DNA of 20,306 bases. It comes from Bacillota bacterium (GTDB lineage: Bacteria; Bacillota; Clostridia; Peptostreptococcales; Acidaminobacteraceae). Below, in pieces: positions 6,348 to 14,080 of the stretch (within the stretch, counting starts at the first letter, position 1; each line of letters starts with the position of its first letter). The notes under the pieces are model-generated. The model was not told the DNA's origin and ran no database searches. It worked only from the letters and a program-made list of their open reading frames with translations. Location of the stretch: positions 1 to 20,306 of the forward strand of contig JAEZUZ010000023.1 of assembly GCA_023443345.1 (NCBI GenBank). Direction: 5' to 3'. The position numbers and the translations under genes are program-made.

Positions 6348-7706
6348 ATGATTACTGGAATTATATTAGCTTCTGGATTATCAATTAGATATGGAAAGAA
6401 CAAATTGCTTGAAGATTTTGCAGGTGAGACACTTCTTGAGAAGATACTTAAGACAATTAAGGCAAGTAACTTAGATCAGGTTGCGGTTGTATACCATGAC
6501 AAACAAATTTTAGAGTTAATTGAAAAGTTTGGACTTAACCCCATATATAATGAAGAACCACAAAAGGGACACTCTTTTTCTATTATCAAGGGGATTGAGG
6601 GAGTTGATCCAAATTCTGATTACATGTTCTTTGTTGCCGATCAACCAGACCTTACAACTCAATATATAAATTCAATGATTGATGACTATCAAAGAGATAA
6701 TCAAAAGGTAATTATTTCAAAGACTGACAAGGGATATAGACAGCCTTCAATATTTCCAAATAAATTCAGAGACAAATTGCTTACACTAAATAAGGAAAAG
6801 GGAGTTACAGATTTAATAACAAATGAATTAAATGATAGTTTTAGAACATATGAAGTAGAAAGTAGTTCTCTATTAAAAGATGTCGATGAGAAGGATGACA
6901 GATATAGATGGCTACTTAAAAACGGAAATCTAGTAATTATATGCGGAGCTGGAGAAGTTGCAACTGCAGTGGCAGAGAGACTTATATCTAGCGGTTTCTT
7001 TGTAATATGCTTAGAAGAAGAAAATCCAACAATGATACATAGGACGCTTAGTTTTGCCAATGCTGTATATGAAGGCAAGACAAATGTTGAGAAGAGACTT
7101 GCACTTAAGTGTGAAGGATATAGAGAAATATATAAAACCTTAAATCAAAAAATAGTTCCAGTAGTAGTTGATAAAGATGGAAAATTAATTGAGAAGTTGA
7201 CACCTACAGCTGTAATAGATGCTACAAATTCAATGAATGTAGATATGAGATTAGATATGGCACTAACTACAATTTCTCTTGGATATGGCAAAATAGCAGG
7301 AGTAGATGTAGATTTTGTAGTTGAGACAAATTTAGGTAGAAATTTAGGTAGAGTCTATAGTTATGGTACTGCAATAGAGAAGGAAAACGAGCCTACAGAA
7401 ATCTTGATAAACTCGCCAAGTAGTGGACATCTTAAGACAGACTATAAAATATCTCAATCTATAAATGAGGGAGATATAATAGGTGAGGTTGGAGGAGTTC
7501 CTATAAGAGCACCTAAGAGTGGAGTTATAACAGGGCTATCACATCCAAATTGTCCAATAGTTGAAAACCAAGTAATCGCTTCAATAAATCAGAATATAAC
7601 TTCAAAGGAATGTTTCGAAATCTCTTCAGTTGCAAGGGCTATAGCAGGAGGAGTCTTAGAAGCTGTAATGAGTGGTGTAAGGAGAGATCTCAACTTTCGT
7701 GATTAA
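6348..7706 (+). CDS. Fused MocA-like nucleotidyltransferase and YqeB-type Mo-hydroxylase maturation protein
   Basis: A 452-residue two-domain protein. Residues 1 to about 190 are a MobA/MocA-like NTP transferase: LASGLSIRYGKNKLLEDF (the L-A-x-G-x-S-x-R-x-G-x-x-KL nucleotide loop), FFVADQPDL (metal-binding DQP), and GYRQPSIFP. MocA enzymes transfer CMP to molybdopterin for hydroxylases such as xanthine dehydrogenase. Residues from about 194 to the end match the YqeB/EF2563 family found with selenium-dependent molybdenum hydroxylases: a Rossmann-like VIICGAGEVATAVAERL, then VIDATNSMN, LGYGKIAGVDVDFVVETNLG and GVPIRAPKSGVITG. In other bacteria these are separate genes. No hydroxylase, XdhC or selD is in this window. 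The ATG at 6348 has a very strong AGGAGGTGA site. The frame is continuous, so the fusion appears genuine. Confidence 0.85.
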   Translation: MITGIILASGLSIRYGKNKLLEDFAGETLLEKILKTIKASNLDQVAVVYHDKQILELIEKFGLNPIYNEEPQKGHSFSIIKGIEGVDPNSDYMFFVADQPDLTTQYINSMIDDYQRDNQKVIISKTDKGYRQPSIFPNKFRDKLLTLNKEKGVTDLITNELNDSFRTYEVESSSLLKDVDEKDDRYRWLLKNGNLVIICGAGEVATAVAERLISSGFFVICLEEENPTMIHRTLSFANAVYEGKTNVEKRLALKCEGYREIYKTLNQKIVPVVVDKDGKLIEKLTPTAVIDATNSMNVDMRLDMALTTISLGYGKIAGVDVDFVVETNLGRNLGRVYSYGTAIEKENEPTEILINSPSSGHLKTDYKISQSINEGDIIGEVGGVPIRAPKSGVITGLSHPNCPIVENQVIASINQNITSKECFEISSVARAIAGGVLEAVMSGVRRDLNFRD

Positions 7707-7709
7707 TTG

Positions 7710-7743
7710 CTCAATTGCTGGGTAGAATTACTTAATAATTGAG
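7710..7743 (+). repeat. Inverted repeat touching the thioredoxin SD
   Basis: CTCAATT (7710-7716) and AATTGAG (7737-7743) are perfect complements around a 20-base loop. The right arm overlaps the first bases of the GAGGAGG ribosome site of the thioredoxin gene. A regulatory effect is possible, but a 7-bp AT-rich stem may be chance. Confidence 0.3.
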
Positions 7744-7751
7744 GAGGAATT

Positions 7752-8078
7752 ATGATGCGTGAATTAATGCAAGATAACTTTAATAAAGAAATTTTAGAAT
7801 CAAAGGGAGTTCATCTAGTTGATTTTTTTGCAACATGGTGTGGACCATGTAAGATGCTATCTCCTGTATTAGAGGGGCTTTCAGAAAAGGTTTCTGATGA
7901 CATCCACATTTGGAGACTTGATATTGATCAAAACAGAAGTCTAGCTCTAGAATATGATGTAACAGCTGTTCCAACTATGATTATCTTTAAAGATGGTGTT
8001 TTAGTTGAGAGATTAGTTGGATTTAATCCAGAAGGAATTATAAAAGAAAAATTAGAATATTATGCAAAATCACTATAA
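7752..8078 (+). CDS. Thioredoxin
   Basis: A 108-residue cytoplasmic disulfide reductase. It has the canonical FFATWCGPCKMLSPVLE active site (Cys30, Cys33) and the cis-proline segment AVPTMIIFKDG (Pro74), with the DIDQN strand between them. The length is standard. Translation begins at ATG 7752 after GAGGAGGAATT; the adjacent ATG at 7755 is equally possible. Its last 17 bases overlap the start of a thioredoxin reductase-like flavoprotein, the natural partner. Together they should supply electrons to ribonucleotide reductase, peroxidases or methionine sulfoxide reductases (family knowledge). Confidence 0.95.
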   Translation: MMRELMQDNFNKEILESKGVHLVDFFATWCGPCKMLSPVLEGLSEKVSDDIHIWRLDIDQNRSLALEYDVTAVPTMIIFKDGVLVERLVGFNPEGIIKEKLEYYAKSL

Positions 8079-8910
8079 TATTGCAATAATTGGAAGTGGT
8101 CCTGCTGGAATGAGTGCTGCGATTAATGCAGCAATTAGAAATAAAAAAGTAATTATGTTAGGTCCTAAGTTTTTAAGTGAAAAACTTATTAAGACAAAAC
8201 ATGTAAACAATTACTTAGGAATTGAAAATGTTACAGGTCAGGAATTACTAGATAAATTTTATTCTCATATTAAGAAATTTAAAAATATAGATCATGTTGA
8301 GGGCTTTGTTGAAGGCGTATATATAATGCCTGAAAATTTCAACATATTGACAAGAAATAATGAGGTTTTCACAGCTCAAAAGGTCATACTTGCTACAGGC
8401 GTTCATCTTGGATCAAGTGTAAAGGGAGAAGATGAATTTTTAGGAAGAGGAGTTGGAACATGTGCTACATGTGATGCAGCCCTCTACCATGGGAAAAAAG
8501 TTGTAGTAGTAGGTTATAATCTAGAGTCAGTAGAAGAAGCTAATTTTATAAGTGAGGTAGCTAGCTCCACGGTATTTATAAATATGATAGGAAGAGAAGT
8601 AGAACTTAGAGAAGGTATTGAAGTAATAAAAGAGAGACCTATAGAAATACTTGGAGATACTAAGGCAAGAAAAATTTTAACTAATAAAAGAGAGATAGAA
8701 GCAGACGGGTTTTTCTTTATAAAGGATGCAGTTAAAGCTTCTCAACTAGTTCCAGGACTTGAGGCTTCAGAACATGTTGAAGTCGATAGAAATTTTCAAA
8801 CTAAGTATAGTGGGCTCTATGCTGTTGGAGATTTAACAGGTAAGCCATATCAGATAAATAAGGCGTGTGGAGAAGCACAAGTTGCCGCTTTGCATGCATC
8901 TAGTAATTAA
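8062..8910 (+). CDS. Thioredoxin reductase-like flavoprotein with altered NADPH site
   Basis: A 282-residue FAD protein. The N-terminal FAD loop is IAIIGSGPAGMSAA (9-20), the redox motif is CATC (Cys134-Cys137) in GVGTCATCDAALYHGK, and the C-terminal FAD contact is GLYAVGDLTGKPYQINKACGEA. In NADPH-dependent enzymes the CATC is followed by a GGGDSAxEEA loop and an HRRxxxR motif. Here the first reads VVVGYNLESVEEA (148-160) and the second INMIGREVEL. The NADPH-contacting Gly and Arg residues are thus largely gone. This pattern is known in clostridial ferredoxin-dependent flavin thioredoxin reductases, so reduction by ferredoxin or another donor is plausible (inference). It is somewhat shorter than typical TrxB (305-320). 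Its ATG at 8062 is inside the thioredoxin gene and has a poor SD, so expression is probably coupled. Confidence 0.85.
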   Translation: MQNHYNIAIIGSGPAGMSAAINAAIRNKKVIMLGPKFLSEKLIKTKHVNNYLGIENVTGQELLDKFYSHIKKFKNIDHVEGFVEGVYIMPENFNILTRNNEVFTAQKVILATGVHLGSSVKGEDEFLGRGVGTCATCDAALYHGKKVVVVGYNLESVEEANFISEVASSTVFINMIGREVELREGIEVIKERPIEILGDTKARKILTNKREIEADGFFFIKDAVKASQLVPGLEASEHVEVDRNFQTKYSGLYAVGDLTGKPYQINKACGEAQVAALHASSN

Positions 8911-8919
8911 GCTAAACAA

Positions 8920-8945
8920 AAAAGGTCATCATCTGATGACCTTTT
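8920..8945. terminator. Bidirectional intrinsic terminator
   Basis: AAAAGGTCATCA (8920-8931) and TGATGACCTTTT (8934-8945) form a perfect 12-bp palindromic stem. T-rich tracts lie on both sides, so it can end the plus-strand thioredoxin unit and the minus-strand nitroreductase unit. Confidence 0.92.
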
Positions 8946-8946
8946 A

Positions 8947-9456
8947 TTATTTTACCCAGTGTATTACTTCTTTTGAATTTTTGATGCTCTTATTTTCCTT
9001 TTCAGGAACTCCTATAGCACATATACCTACAACTCTATGATCTTGGGGAATTTCGTATGAATTTAGCAACTTTCTGATATGGGTGTTGTCACATATATCA
9101 CGAAGCTGATTTATCCATACACTTCCTAAATTTGCAATAGAACTTGCAAGCATTAAATTTTCTAAAGCGCACGCTCCATCTAAATCTCCAAATTCGTAGT
9201 CTTTAGGAACGCTGACTATGACAGCTGCTGAAGCGTTAAAGAAAGAGTAATTTTCTCTTTCAAGAACCTTAGCTATTGAAGTATATAACTCTTCTATTTT
9301 GGACTTACCTGTAAGTACAGTATATCTTCTTAACTGGTTATTTCTTGCAGAAGGAGCTTGAGGAGCAGTAAGGAGTATTTCGTTTAATAGATTTCTATCT
9401 ATTTCTTCTCCTGTAAATTTCCTTATGCTTCTTCTCTGCTTGATATCTTCAAACAT
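8947..9456 (-). CDS. Nitroreductase family protein
   Basis: A 169-residue FMN-dependent oxidoreductase of the small nitroreductase type. It opens FEDIKQRRSIRKFTGEEI, the R-R-S-x-R-x-F FMN-phosphate motif, then APQAPSARNNQ (the AP(S)(A/S)xxNxQ flavin contact), and later ALENLMLASSIANLGSVWI and HRVVGICAIGVPE, the standard C-terminal elements. The physiological substrate is not evident. The frame could extend to a GTG at 9483, but the ATG at 9456 gives the normal family start and lies one base after the stop of the HesB-like gene, so I chose it. It has no strong SD and is likely translated by coupling. The unit ends at the 8920-8945 terminator. Confidence 0.9.
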   Translation of the reverse strand: MFEDIKQRRSIRKFTGEEIDRNLLNEILLTAPQAPSARNNQLRRYTVLTGKSKIEELYTSIAKVLERENYSFFNASAAVIVSVPKDYEFGDLDGACALENLMLASSIANLGSVWINQLRDICDNTHIRKLLNSYEIPQDHRVVGICAIGVPEKENKSIKNSKEVIHWVK

Positions 9457-9457
9457 G

Positions 9458-9769
9458 TTAACCACAATATGAGCAAGAGTCACATTGGTTAGGTAGTTGA
9501 TTTACAGGTACTACTTTATAACCGCCACCAACAAACTCTACAATCATATCTCCGAATTGTTTTTGAACATCCTTTTGCATTATAAATTCTTGATCTTCAA
9601 ATTCAAAAGTTTCATCGTCATCTCTTTTTTCATCAAGAGTTAGACCGAAAGCTGGACCACTGCAAGCCATACCAGCAAGGTATATTCTTACAAATTTTGG
9701 TTCTTCTGGATTTTGTTCTATAATTTTCTTTATTTCTTGTACAGTTTCTGAATTAGTTTGTACTATCAT
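9458..9769 (-). CDS. HesB-like small protein (IscA/HesB superfamily)
   Basis: A 103-residue protein resembling the HesB-like group common in anaerobes, distantly related to the A-type Fe-S carriers IscA/SufA. It contains FVRIYLAGMACSGPAFGLTLDE with Cys36, then VGGGYKVV, and a C-terminal cluster C96-x2-C99-x2-C102-G. In some anaerobes this group is a selenoprotein, with selenocysteine in the GM-x-C region; here a normal Cys codon is present. The four Cys suggest Fe-S or metal binding, but function is unknown. The minus-strand ATG at 9769 has AAAGAGGT with four bases between. It leads a two-gene operon with the nitroreductase. Confidence 0.8.
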   Translation of the reverse strand: MIVQTNSETVQEIKKIIEQNPEEPKFVRIYLAGMACSGPAFGLTLDEKRDDDETFEFEDQEFIMQKDVQKQFGDMIVEFVGGGYKVVPVNQLPNQCDSCSYCG

Positions 9770-9797
9770 AATTACCTCTTTTCACAAATATAGATAC

Positions 9798-9827
9798 ATT
9801 ATACCCTAAAAAGTGGAAATAGTGCAA
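9798..9827 (-). promoter_or_regulatory. Predicted promoter of hesB-like/nitroreductase operon
   Basis: Minus-strand TTGCAC (9827-9822) and TATAAT (9803-9798) are 18 bp apart. The predicted transcript starts about 20 bases before the HesB-like start codon and includes its SD. Confidence 0.6.
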
Positions 9828-9831
9828 AAAC

Positions 9832-9861
9832 TTAGTCTTTAGATATAAAAAAGGGTATAAT
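9832..9861 (+). promoter_or_regulatory. Predicted promoter of the phosphatase-to-rdgB operon
   Basis: TATAAT at 9856-9861 with a weak TTAGTC at 9832-9837 (18-bp spacer). It is back to back with the leftward promoter. No other convincing promoter is visible before 18428, so this may drive the whole run of eight genes. Transcription would start near 9868, which rules out the upstream TTG at 9861 as the start codon of the first gene. Confidence 0.55.
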
Positions 9862-9884
9862 TGAAGTGGTATATGGAGGAAATT

Positions 9885-10427
9885 TTGAATATATATTTTT
9901 TAAGACACGGGCAGACAGATTATAACAAAAGAGGTCTAATTCAGGGAGTTATTGACATTGAACTAAATGAAGAAGGAGTTAGACAGGCTAAGGAAGTAAA
10001 TAGCAAAATTAAAGATTTGGATATTGACTACATAGTCTATTCACCTCTTGGCAGGACATATAAAACTATGTTGTATGCTACAGAAGGTATAAATGCTCCT
10101 AGAGTTTTTGATCAGAGAGTTATTGAGAGAAGATATGGAGAATTAGAAGGAGTTTCAATGGATAAAGTCGAAGATTATGGCTATTCTTTTCATGATGGAT
10201 ACCTAGATGAGAATTATGATAAGTTAAATGTTGAAACTTTTAGAGATATGAAGAAGAGAATTAATGATTTTTTAGAGGACATCAAAAAGAGCAATTATCG
10301 AAATGTGCTTGTAGTTAGCCACGGGGGAATCAGCAGGGCATTTAGGGCTATTTTGCTAAATTTAGAACCCCACGAAGTTCCAAAGCTTAAAATTGATAAT
10401 TGTGAACTTTTAAAGTTTGAGGTTTAA
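9885..10427 (+). CDS. Histidine phosphatase (phosphoglycerate mutase-like)
   Basis: A 180-residue member of the histidine phosphatase superfamily. It opens MNIYFLRHGQTDYNKRGLIQG with the catalytic RHG (His8), followed by SPLGRTYKT (second phosphate-binding Arg), the acid segment ERRYGELEG, and the C-terminal VVSHGGISRAF with the second catalytic His. Members hydrolyse small phosphate esters such as sugar phosphates, alpha-ribazole phosphate or phosphoglycerate; the substrate is not defined here. The frame extends upstream, but GGAGGA at 9875-9880 sits four bases before the TTG at 9885, the family start matches there, and the promoter -10 box overlaps the upstream TTG. The stop directly abuts the ATG of the CBS gene. 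Confidence 0.88.
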   Translation: MNIYFLRHGQTDYNKRGLIQGVIDIELNEEGVRQAKEVNSKIKDLDIDYIVYSPLGRTYKTMLYATEGINAPRVFDQRVIERRYGELEGVSMDKVEDYGYSFHDGYLDENYDKLNVETFRDMKKRINDFLEDIKKSNYRNVLVVSHGGISRAFRAILLNLEPHEVPKLKIDNCELLKFEV

Positions 10428-10838
10428 ATGAATATATTTACACTTTTAACTCCCAAAAATGAGTTAGTTTATGAATTTGAGGATGCAACAATAAGACAAC
10501 TTATTGAGAAGATGACATATTATGGGTATACTACTCTTCCTGTATTAAATAGAGATGGAAGTTTTTTTCAGACAATAAGTGAAGGAGATTTGCTTAGAAA
10601 GATTGTCTCTTCAGGATTAAATTTAGATTCTATTGAGAAAATAAGAGTTAGAGACATACCTATTAAGCGAAATTATCAATGTTTAGATATAACAGCAACA
10701 TTTGATGATGTGTATAGGCTATCTACATCACAGAATTTTATTCCACTTGTAGATGATCAGGGGATTTTTATTGGAATAATAAGAAGAGCCAGTGTGGTTA
10801 GCTATTTAAAACAGGAGTATGAAAAATATGTTCAATGA
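10428..10838 (+). CDS. CBS domain pair protein
   Basis: A 136-residue protein made almost entirely of two CBS domains, about residues 8-65 and 72-130. Key stretches are DATIRQLIEKMTYYGYTTLPVLNRDGSF with TISEGDLL in the first, and FIPLVDDQGIFIGIIRRASVVSYL in the second. CBS pairs bind adenine nucleotides; some small stand-alone Firmicute members of this size (DarB/CbpB) bind cyclic di-AMP, and the IRR...V ending is similar, but assignment to that group is inference. The gene starts directly after the phosphatase stop and overlaps the following membrane protein, suggesting co-regulation. Confidence 0.85.
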   Translation: MNIFTLLTPKNELVYEFEDATIRQLIEKMTYYGYTTLPVLNRDGSFFQTISEGDLLRKIVSSGLNLDSIEKIRVRDIPIKRNYQCLDITATFDDVYRLSTSQNFIPLVDDQGIFIGIIRRASVVSYLKQEYEKYVQ

Positions 10839-11934
10839 GGCCTTTATTAGGAAGTACTTCAAGATATTTATAGTTATACTTTTATCCATTTTTATAATAC
10901 TTGGTTTTTTATGGATAAATGTAATATATTCAAAGCATGTCAAAGATAGCAAAAATTATGAAACTAAATTAGAGGGAGAAGTTTTCAATCAGATAAATCA
11001 GAAAATAGATCTCTATGTAAATAGTATTCAGAATAGAGTTGAGAGTGCTGAAATTTCACTTGATGATACTTTTGAGAATATAAATAGGGAATTGAGATAT
11101 CAGATTATTTCTGGTGCAAATTATAGAGATATAGTTAGATATATAGATAGAATTAAGGAAGAATACTCAATAGATATATCTATAAAGTCACAGGATATAA
11201 ATATAGGATTTGATCAAGATAAATTTCTTGAGATGGGAAATGATTCAAAATTAAAACTAGATCAGAATATATTTAAGAAGTACCAAATAGGAGATTATCA
11301 GGTAGTTCTCAAGTCAAATTTAGATCAGTATATATACAAAAGTACAATCAGCATATTGAATACGATATCAAGAATGGATAAAAATATAATTGTATTTGAT
11401 AGAGATGGAAATTCAGAAATTCAAGAAAACCAAAGATATAGTGAACTAAATGGAAGTAAAGTAGATGCAGATTACTTTGTATCTGTTAAGAAAATCGATT
11501 CTTTAAATATCTCACTAGGATATAAGATTATAAGGTCAGCAGTAAGAGATGTACTTAAAGATAGAGATGAATTATTTAAAGATATGCTGATTACTCACAT
11601 ATATGAATTGACAGCTCTTATAATTATAATTGCAGTTACTGCAACTCTTCTATTTAATAGATTAAAGTACTATGCAGATAAGAAAATTGAAGAGACAAGC
11701 GATAAGATAATTGAGGTATATGATAATGGCAGAGAAATATTTGAAGAGCCAAAACTTCACGACTTTGCTTTTAAGAATGCACTACAACACATTGTTTATG
11801 ATTCAAGACAGAATATAGCTAAATTAAAAGAGGAAAATGAAAAGCTCAGAAAAAAAGTAAGAAATGATCAAGTCGAGTTATTGCTTTTAAAAAGACAAAT
11901 TTCTATGAAGGATGAAGAAGATGAATTTAGATAA
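10828..11934 (+). CDS. Receptor-like membrane protein without recognisable output domain
   Basis: A 368-residue protein of unknown function. It has an N-terminal membrane helix (about residues 11-35), an external domain of about 215 residues rich in charged helices and strands, a second membrane helix (about 258-280, LTALIIIIAVTATLLF), and a cytoplasmic tail of roughly 85 residues ending in a predicted coiled coil (about 327-360, with AKLKEENEKLRKKV). This is the layout of a Cache-type sensor, but no kinase, cyclase or methyl-accepting domain follows. An ATG at 10819 lies only one base after AGGAG (10813-10817); the ATG at 10828, ten bases from it, is the better start. It overlaps both the CBS gene and the pcrA start. 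A partner protein may be recruited through the coiled coil (inference). Confidence 0.7.
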   Translation: MFNEAFIRKYFKIFIVILLSIFIILGFLWINVIYSKHVKDSKNYETKLEGEVFNQINQKIDLYVNSIQNRVESAEISLDDTFENINRELRYQIISGANYRDIVRYIDRIKEEYSIDISIKSQDINIGFDQDKFLEMGNDSKLKLDQNIFKKYQIGDYQVVLKSNLDQYIYKSTISILNTISRMDKNIIVFDRDGNSEIQENQRYSELNGSKVDADYFVSVKKIDSLNISLGYKIIRSAVRDVLKDRDELFKDMLITHIYELTALIIIIAVTATLLFNRLKYYADKKIEETSDKIIEVYDNGREIFEEPKLHDFAFKNALQHIVYDSRQNIAKLKEENEKLRKKVRNDQVELLLLKRQISMKDEEDEFR

Positions 11935-14080
11935 TCTCAATAAAAGACAGAAAGAGGCAGTTGTTGAGCCACATGGACCGATGCTCATATTAGCTGGTGC
12001 AGGAAGCGGAAAGACACATACCCTTACATCTAGAATTGCATATTTAATTCAAGAGAGAGGAGTTGATCCTAGATCTATTCTTGCAATTACATTTACTAAT
12101 AAAGCAGCCAAGGAAATGAAAAGCAGGATTGAAAAAAATATCAATTGTGATACTAAAAACATGTGGGTCGGTACTTTTCACTCTATATGTGTAAAAATTT
12201 TAAGAATATATGCAGAGGAACTTGGCTATACAAATCATTTTTTAATATATGATACTGAAGATCAGAAAAAGCTAATAAGAAACTTGATAAAGGATTTAAA
12301 AAATGATCCAACTTTTTCTAATAAATATGATACTGTTGAATCATTTTATCAATTTATATCATCAGTTAAAAGAAAATTATCACTTCCAGATGATTATAAA
12401 AAAGAATTATATAATAAAAAATCAGAAGTAGAGTGGCATATATATGAGTCATATAACAATCTACTTAAATTAAATAATGCAATGGATTTTGATGATCTTA
12501 TATTAAATGTCAACGATCTTTTTCAAAAAAGAGAAGATATTTTAGAAAGATACATAAATCGATTTCATGAGGTTATGGTTGATGAGTACCAAGATACAAA
12601 TAAGGCTCAATATTTCCTTATTTCAAAGCTTACAAAAAAGAAAAAAAATATTGTAGTTGTTGGAGATGACAATCAGTCTATATATAAGTGGAGAGGGGCT
12701 GATATTAGAAATATTTTAGAGTTTAACAAAGACTTTAGCAAAGCAAAGGTTGTAAAACTTGAAGAAAATTTTAGATCTACTACAAATATTCTCAATGGTG
12801 CTAACACTTTGATTTCAAATAATCCTCAAGTACATCCTAAGAAACTTTGGTCAAACAGGGGAGAAGGAAGTAAAATAATTCACTATAATGCAGTAGATGA
12901 TAAAGAAGAAGCTAGATATGTTGTTGATAAAATTAAAGAACTTCTTTCAGAATTAAGTCCCAAGCAAATAGCTATTTTATATAGAAATCATTCTCTATCT
13001 AGGAATTTTGAGAAGGAATTAATGGCTAACAATATTCCTTGTCAAATTATAAAAGGAATGGCTTTTTTTGGAAGAAAGGAAATAAAAGATATATTAGCCT
13101 ATGCAAGAGTTCTTGTGAATGAGAATGATTATATTTCTTTTGAAAGAGCTATAAGCGTTCCTAGAAGAGGAATAGGTAATAAGGCACTACAGTTAATAAT
13201 TGACTATGCAAGCGAAAATCAAAAATCTCTTATTGAATCAATAAGAGAAATGATTGATAAAGATTTGTTTAAGGGCACTGTTAAAAAGAATCTGAAAATA
13301 TTTTTAAATATTTTTGATGAAGCTATAAATATAGAAAACCCAGCAGAAATAGTTAATCATATTTTTGAAGCTAGTGGTTATAAAGATATGTTAGAACAAA
13401 AAGACTCAGAAGAGGAAACTGAAAGAATAAATAATATATCTCAGCTTATAAGTGATATTCAAGAATCTTATGAAAGCGATGGTACACAACTTATAGATTA
13501 TCTAGCAAATATATCTTTAGAGTCAGATCAAGATACAATTGAAAACAAAGATTCTGTATCTCTTATGACGCTCCATACAAGTAAAGGTTTGGAGTATGAT
13601 GCCGTATTTATAGTTGGCTTTAATGAAGGAATATTTCCAGGAATTAGGGCAATAAAGAGTTATAATCCAGAATCAGAGATGCAAGAAGAGAGACGTCTTT
13701 GCTATGTAGGGATAACAAGAGCAAAAAAATATCTATATTTATGTTCTGCAAAAATGAGGTCTCACTTTGGTTCTCAAGAGGGATACAGTGTATCTAGATT
13801 TATTTCAGATATTGATTCAAGATATATAGAGGAACATGCATCAACACATCGATCTAGAAGTGATTTTAGTTTTAAACCTGCTAGAAATATAAATTTTAGT
13901 AAAAATAAAAGAAAAAATATTGATCCAAATGATATTCAATTAGGTACAAAAGTAAAACATAAAGTTTTAGGAGAAGGTACAGTAGTATCTAAAGAGGACA
14001 AAATTATCAAGGTTGCTTTTCTAAATCAAGGAATAAAAACAATCAACTTAGATTTGGCACCTTTAGAGGTACTAAAATGA
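11921..14080 (+). CDS. pcrA: ATP-dependent DNA helicase PcrA/UvrD
   Basis: A 719-residue superfamily 1A 3'-5' helicase that acts in nucleotide excision repair, rolling-circle plasmid replication and removal of RecA filaments. All motifs are present in order: Q motif (LNKRQKEAV), Walker A AGAGSGKT (25-32), Ia AITFTNKAAKEM, Walker B VDEYQDTN (Asp221, Glu222), III GDDNQSIYKWRGAD, IV LEENFRS, V LHTSKGLEYDAVF, and VI RRLCYVGITRAKK near 591. The C-terminus (about 668-718) has the tudor-like GTKVKHKVLGEGTVV fold that in PcrA binds RNA polymerase. The ATG at 11912 is in frame, but AAGGA sits eight bases before the ATG at 11921, which gives the family start. The stop overlaps ligA by ATGA, the classic pcrA-ligA order. 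Confidence 0.96.
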   Translation: MNLDNLNKRQKEAVVEPHGPMLILAGAGSGKTHTLTSRIAYLIQERGVDPRSILAITFTNKAAKEMKSRIEKNINCDTKNMWVGTFHSICVKILRIYAEELGYTNHFLIYDTEDQKKLIRNLIKDLKNDPTFSNKYDTVESFYQFISSVKRKLSLPDDYKKELYNKKSEVEWHIYESYNNLLKLNNAMDFDDLILNVNDLFQKREDILERYINRFHEVMVDEYQDTNKAQYFLISKLTKKKKNIVVVGDDNQSIYKWRGADIRNILEFNKDFSKAKVVKLEENFRSTTNILNGANTLISNNPQVHPKKLWSNRGEGSKIIHYNAVDDKEEARYVVDKIKELLSELSPKQIAILYRNHSLSRNFEKELMANNIPCQIIKGMAFFGRKEIKDILAYARVLVNENDYISFERAISVPRRGIGNKALQLIIDYASENQKSLIESIREMIDKDLFKGTVKKNLKIFLNIFDEAINIENPAEIVNHIFEASGYKDMLEQKDSEEETERINNISQLISDIQESYESDGTQLIDYLANISLESDQDTIENKDSVSLMTLHTSKGLEYDAVFIVGFNEGIFPGIRAIKSYNPESEMQEERRLCYVGITRAKKYLYLCSAKMRSHFGSQEGYSVSRFISDIDSRYIEEHASTHRSRSDFSFKPARNINFSKNKRKNIDPNDIQLGTKVKHKVLGEGTVVSKEDKIIKVAFLNQGIKTINLDLAPLEVLK

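Noticed and set aside
6701..7078. 125-codon minus-strand frame
   Set aside because: It lies wholly inside the MocA-YqeB fusion, is Ser/Leu-rich as antisense frames of such genes are, and has no SD.
9457..9483. Upstream GTG start for the nitroreductase
   Set aside because: It would add nine residues overlapping the HesB-like gene with no SD, and the family begins at the ATG at 9456.
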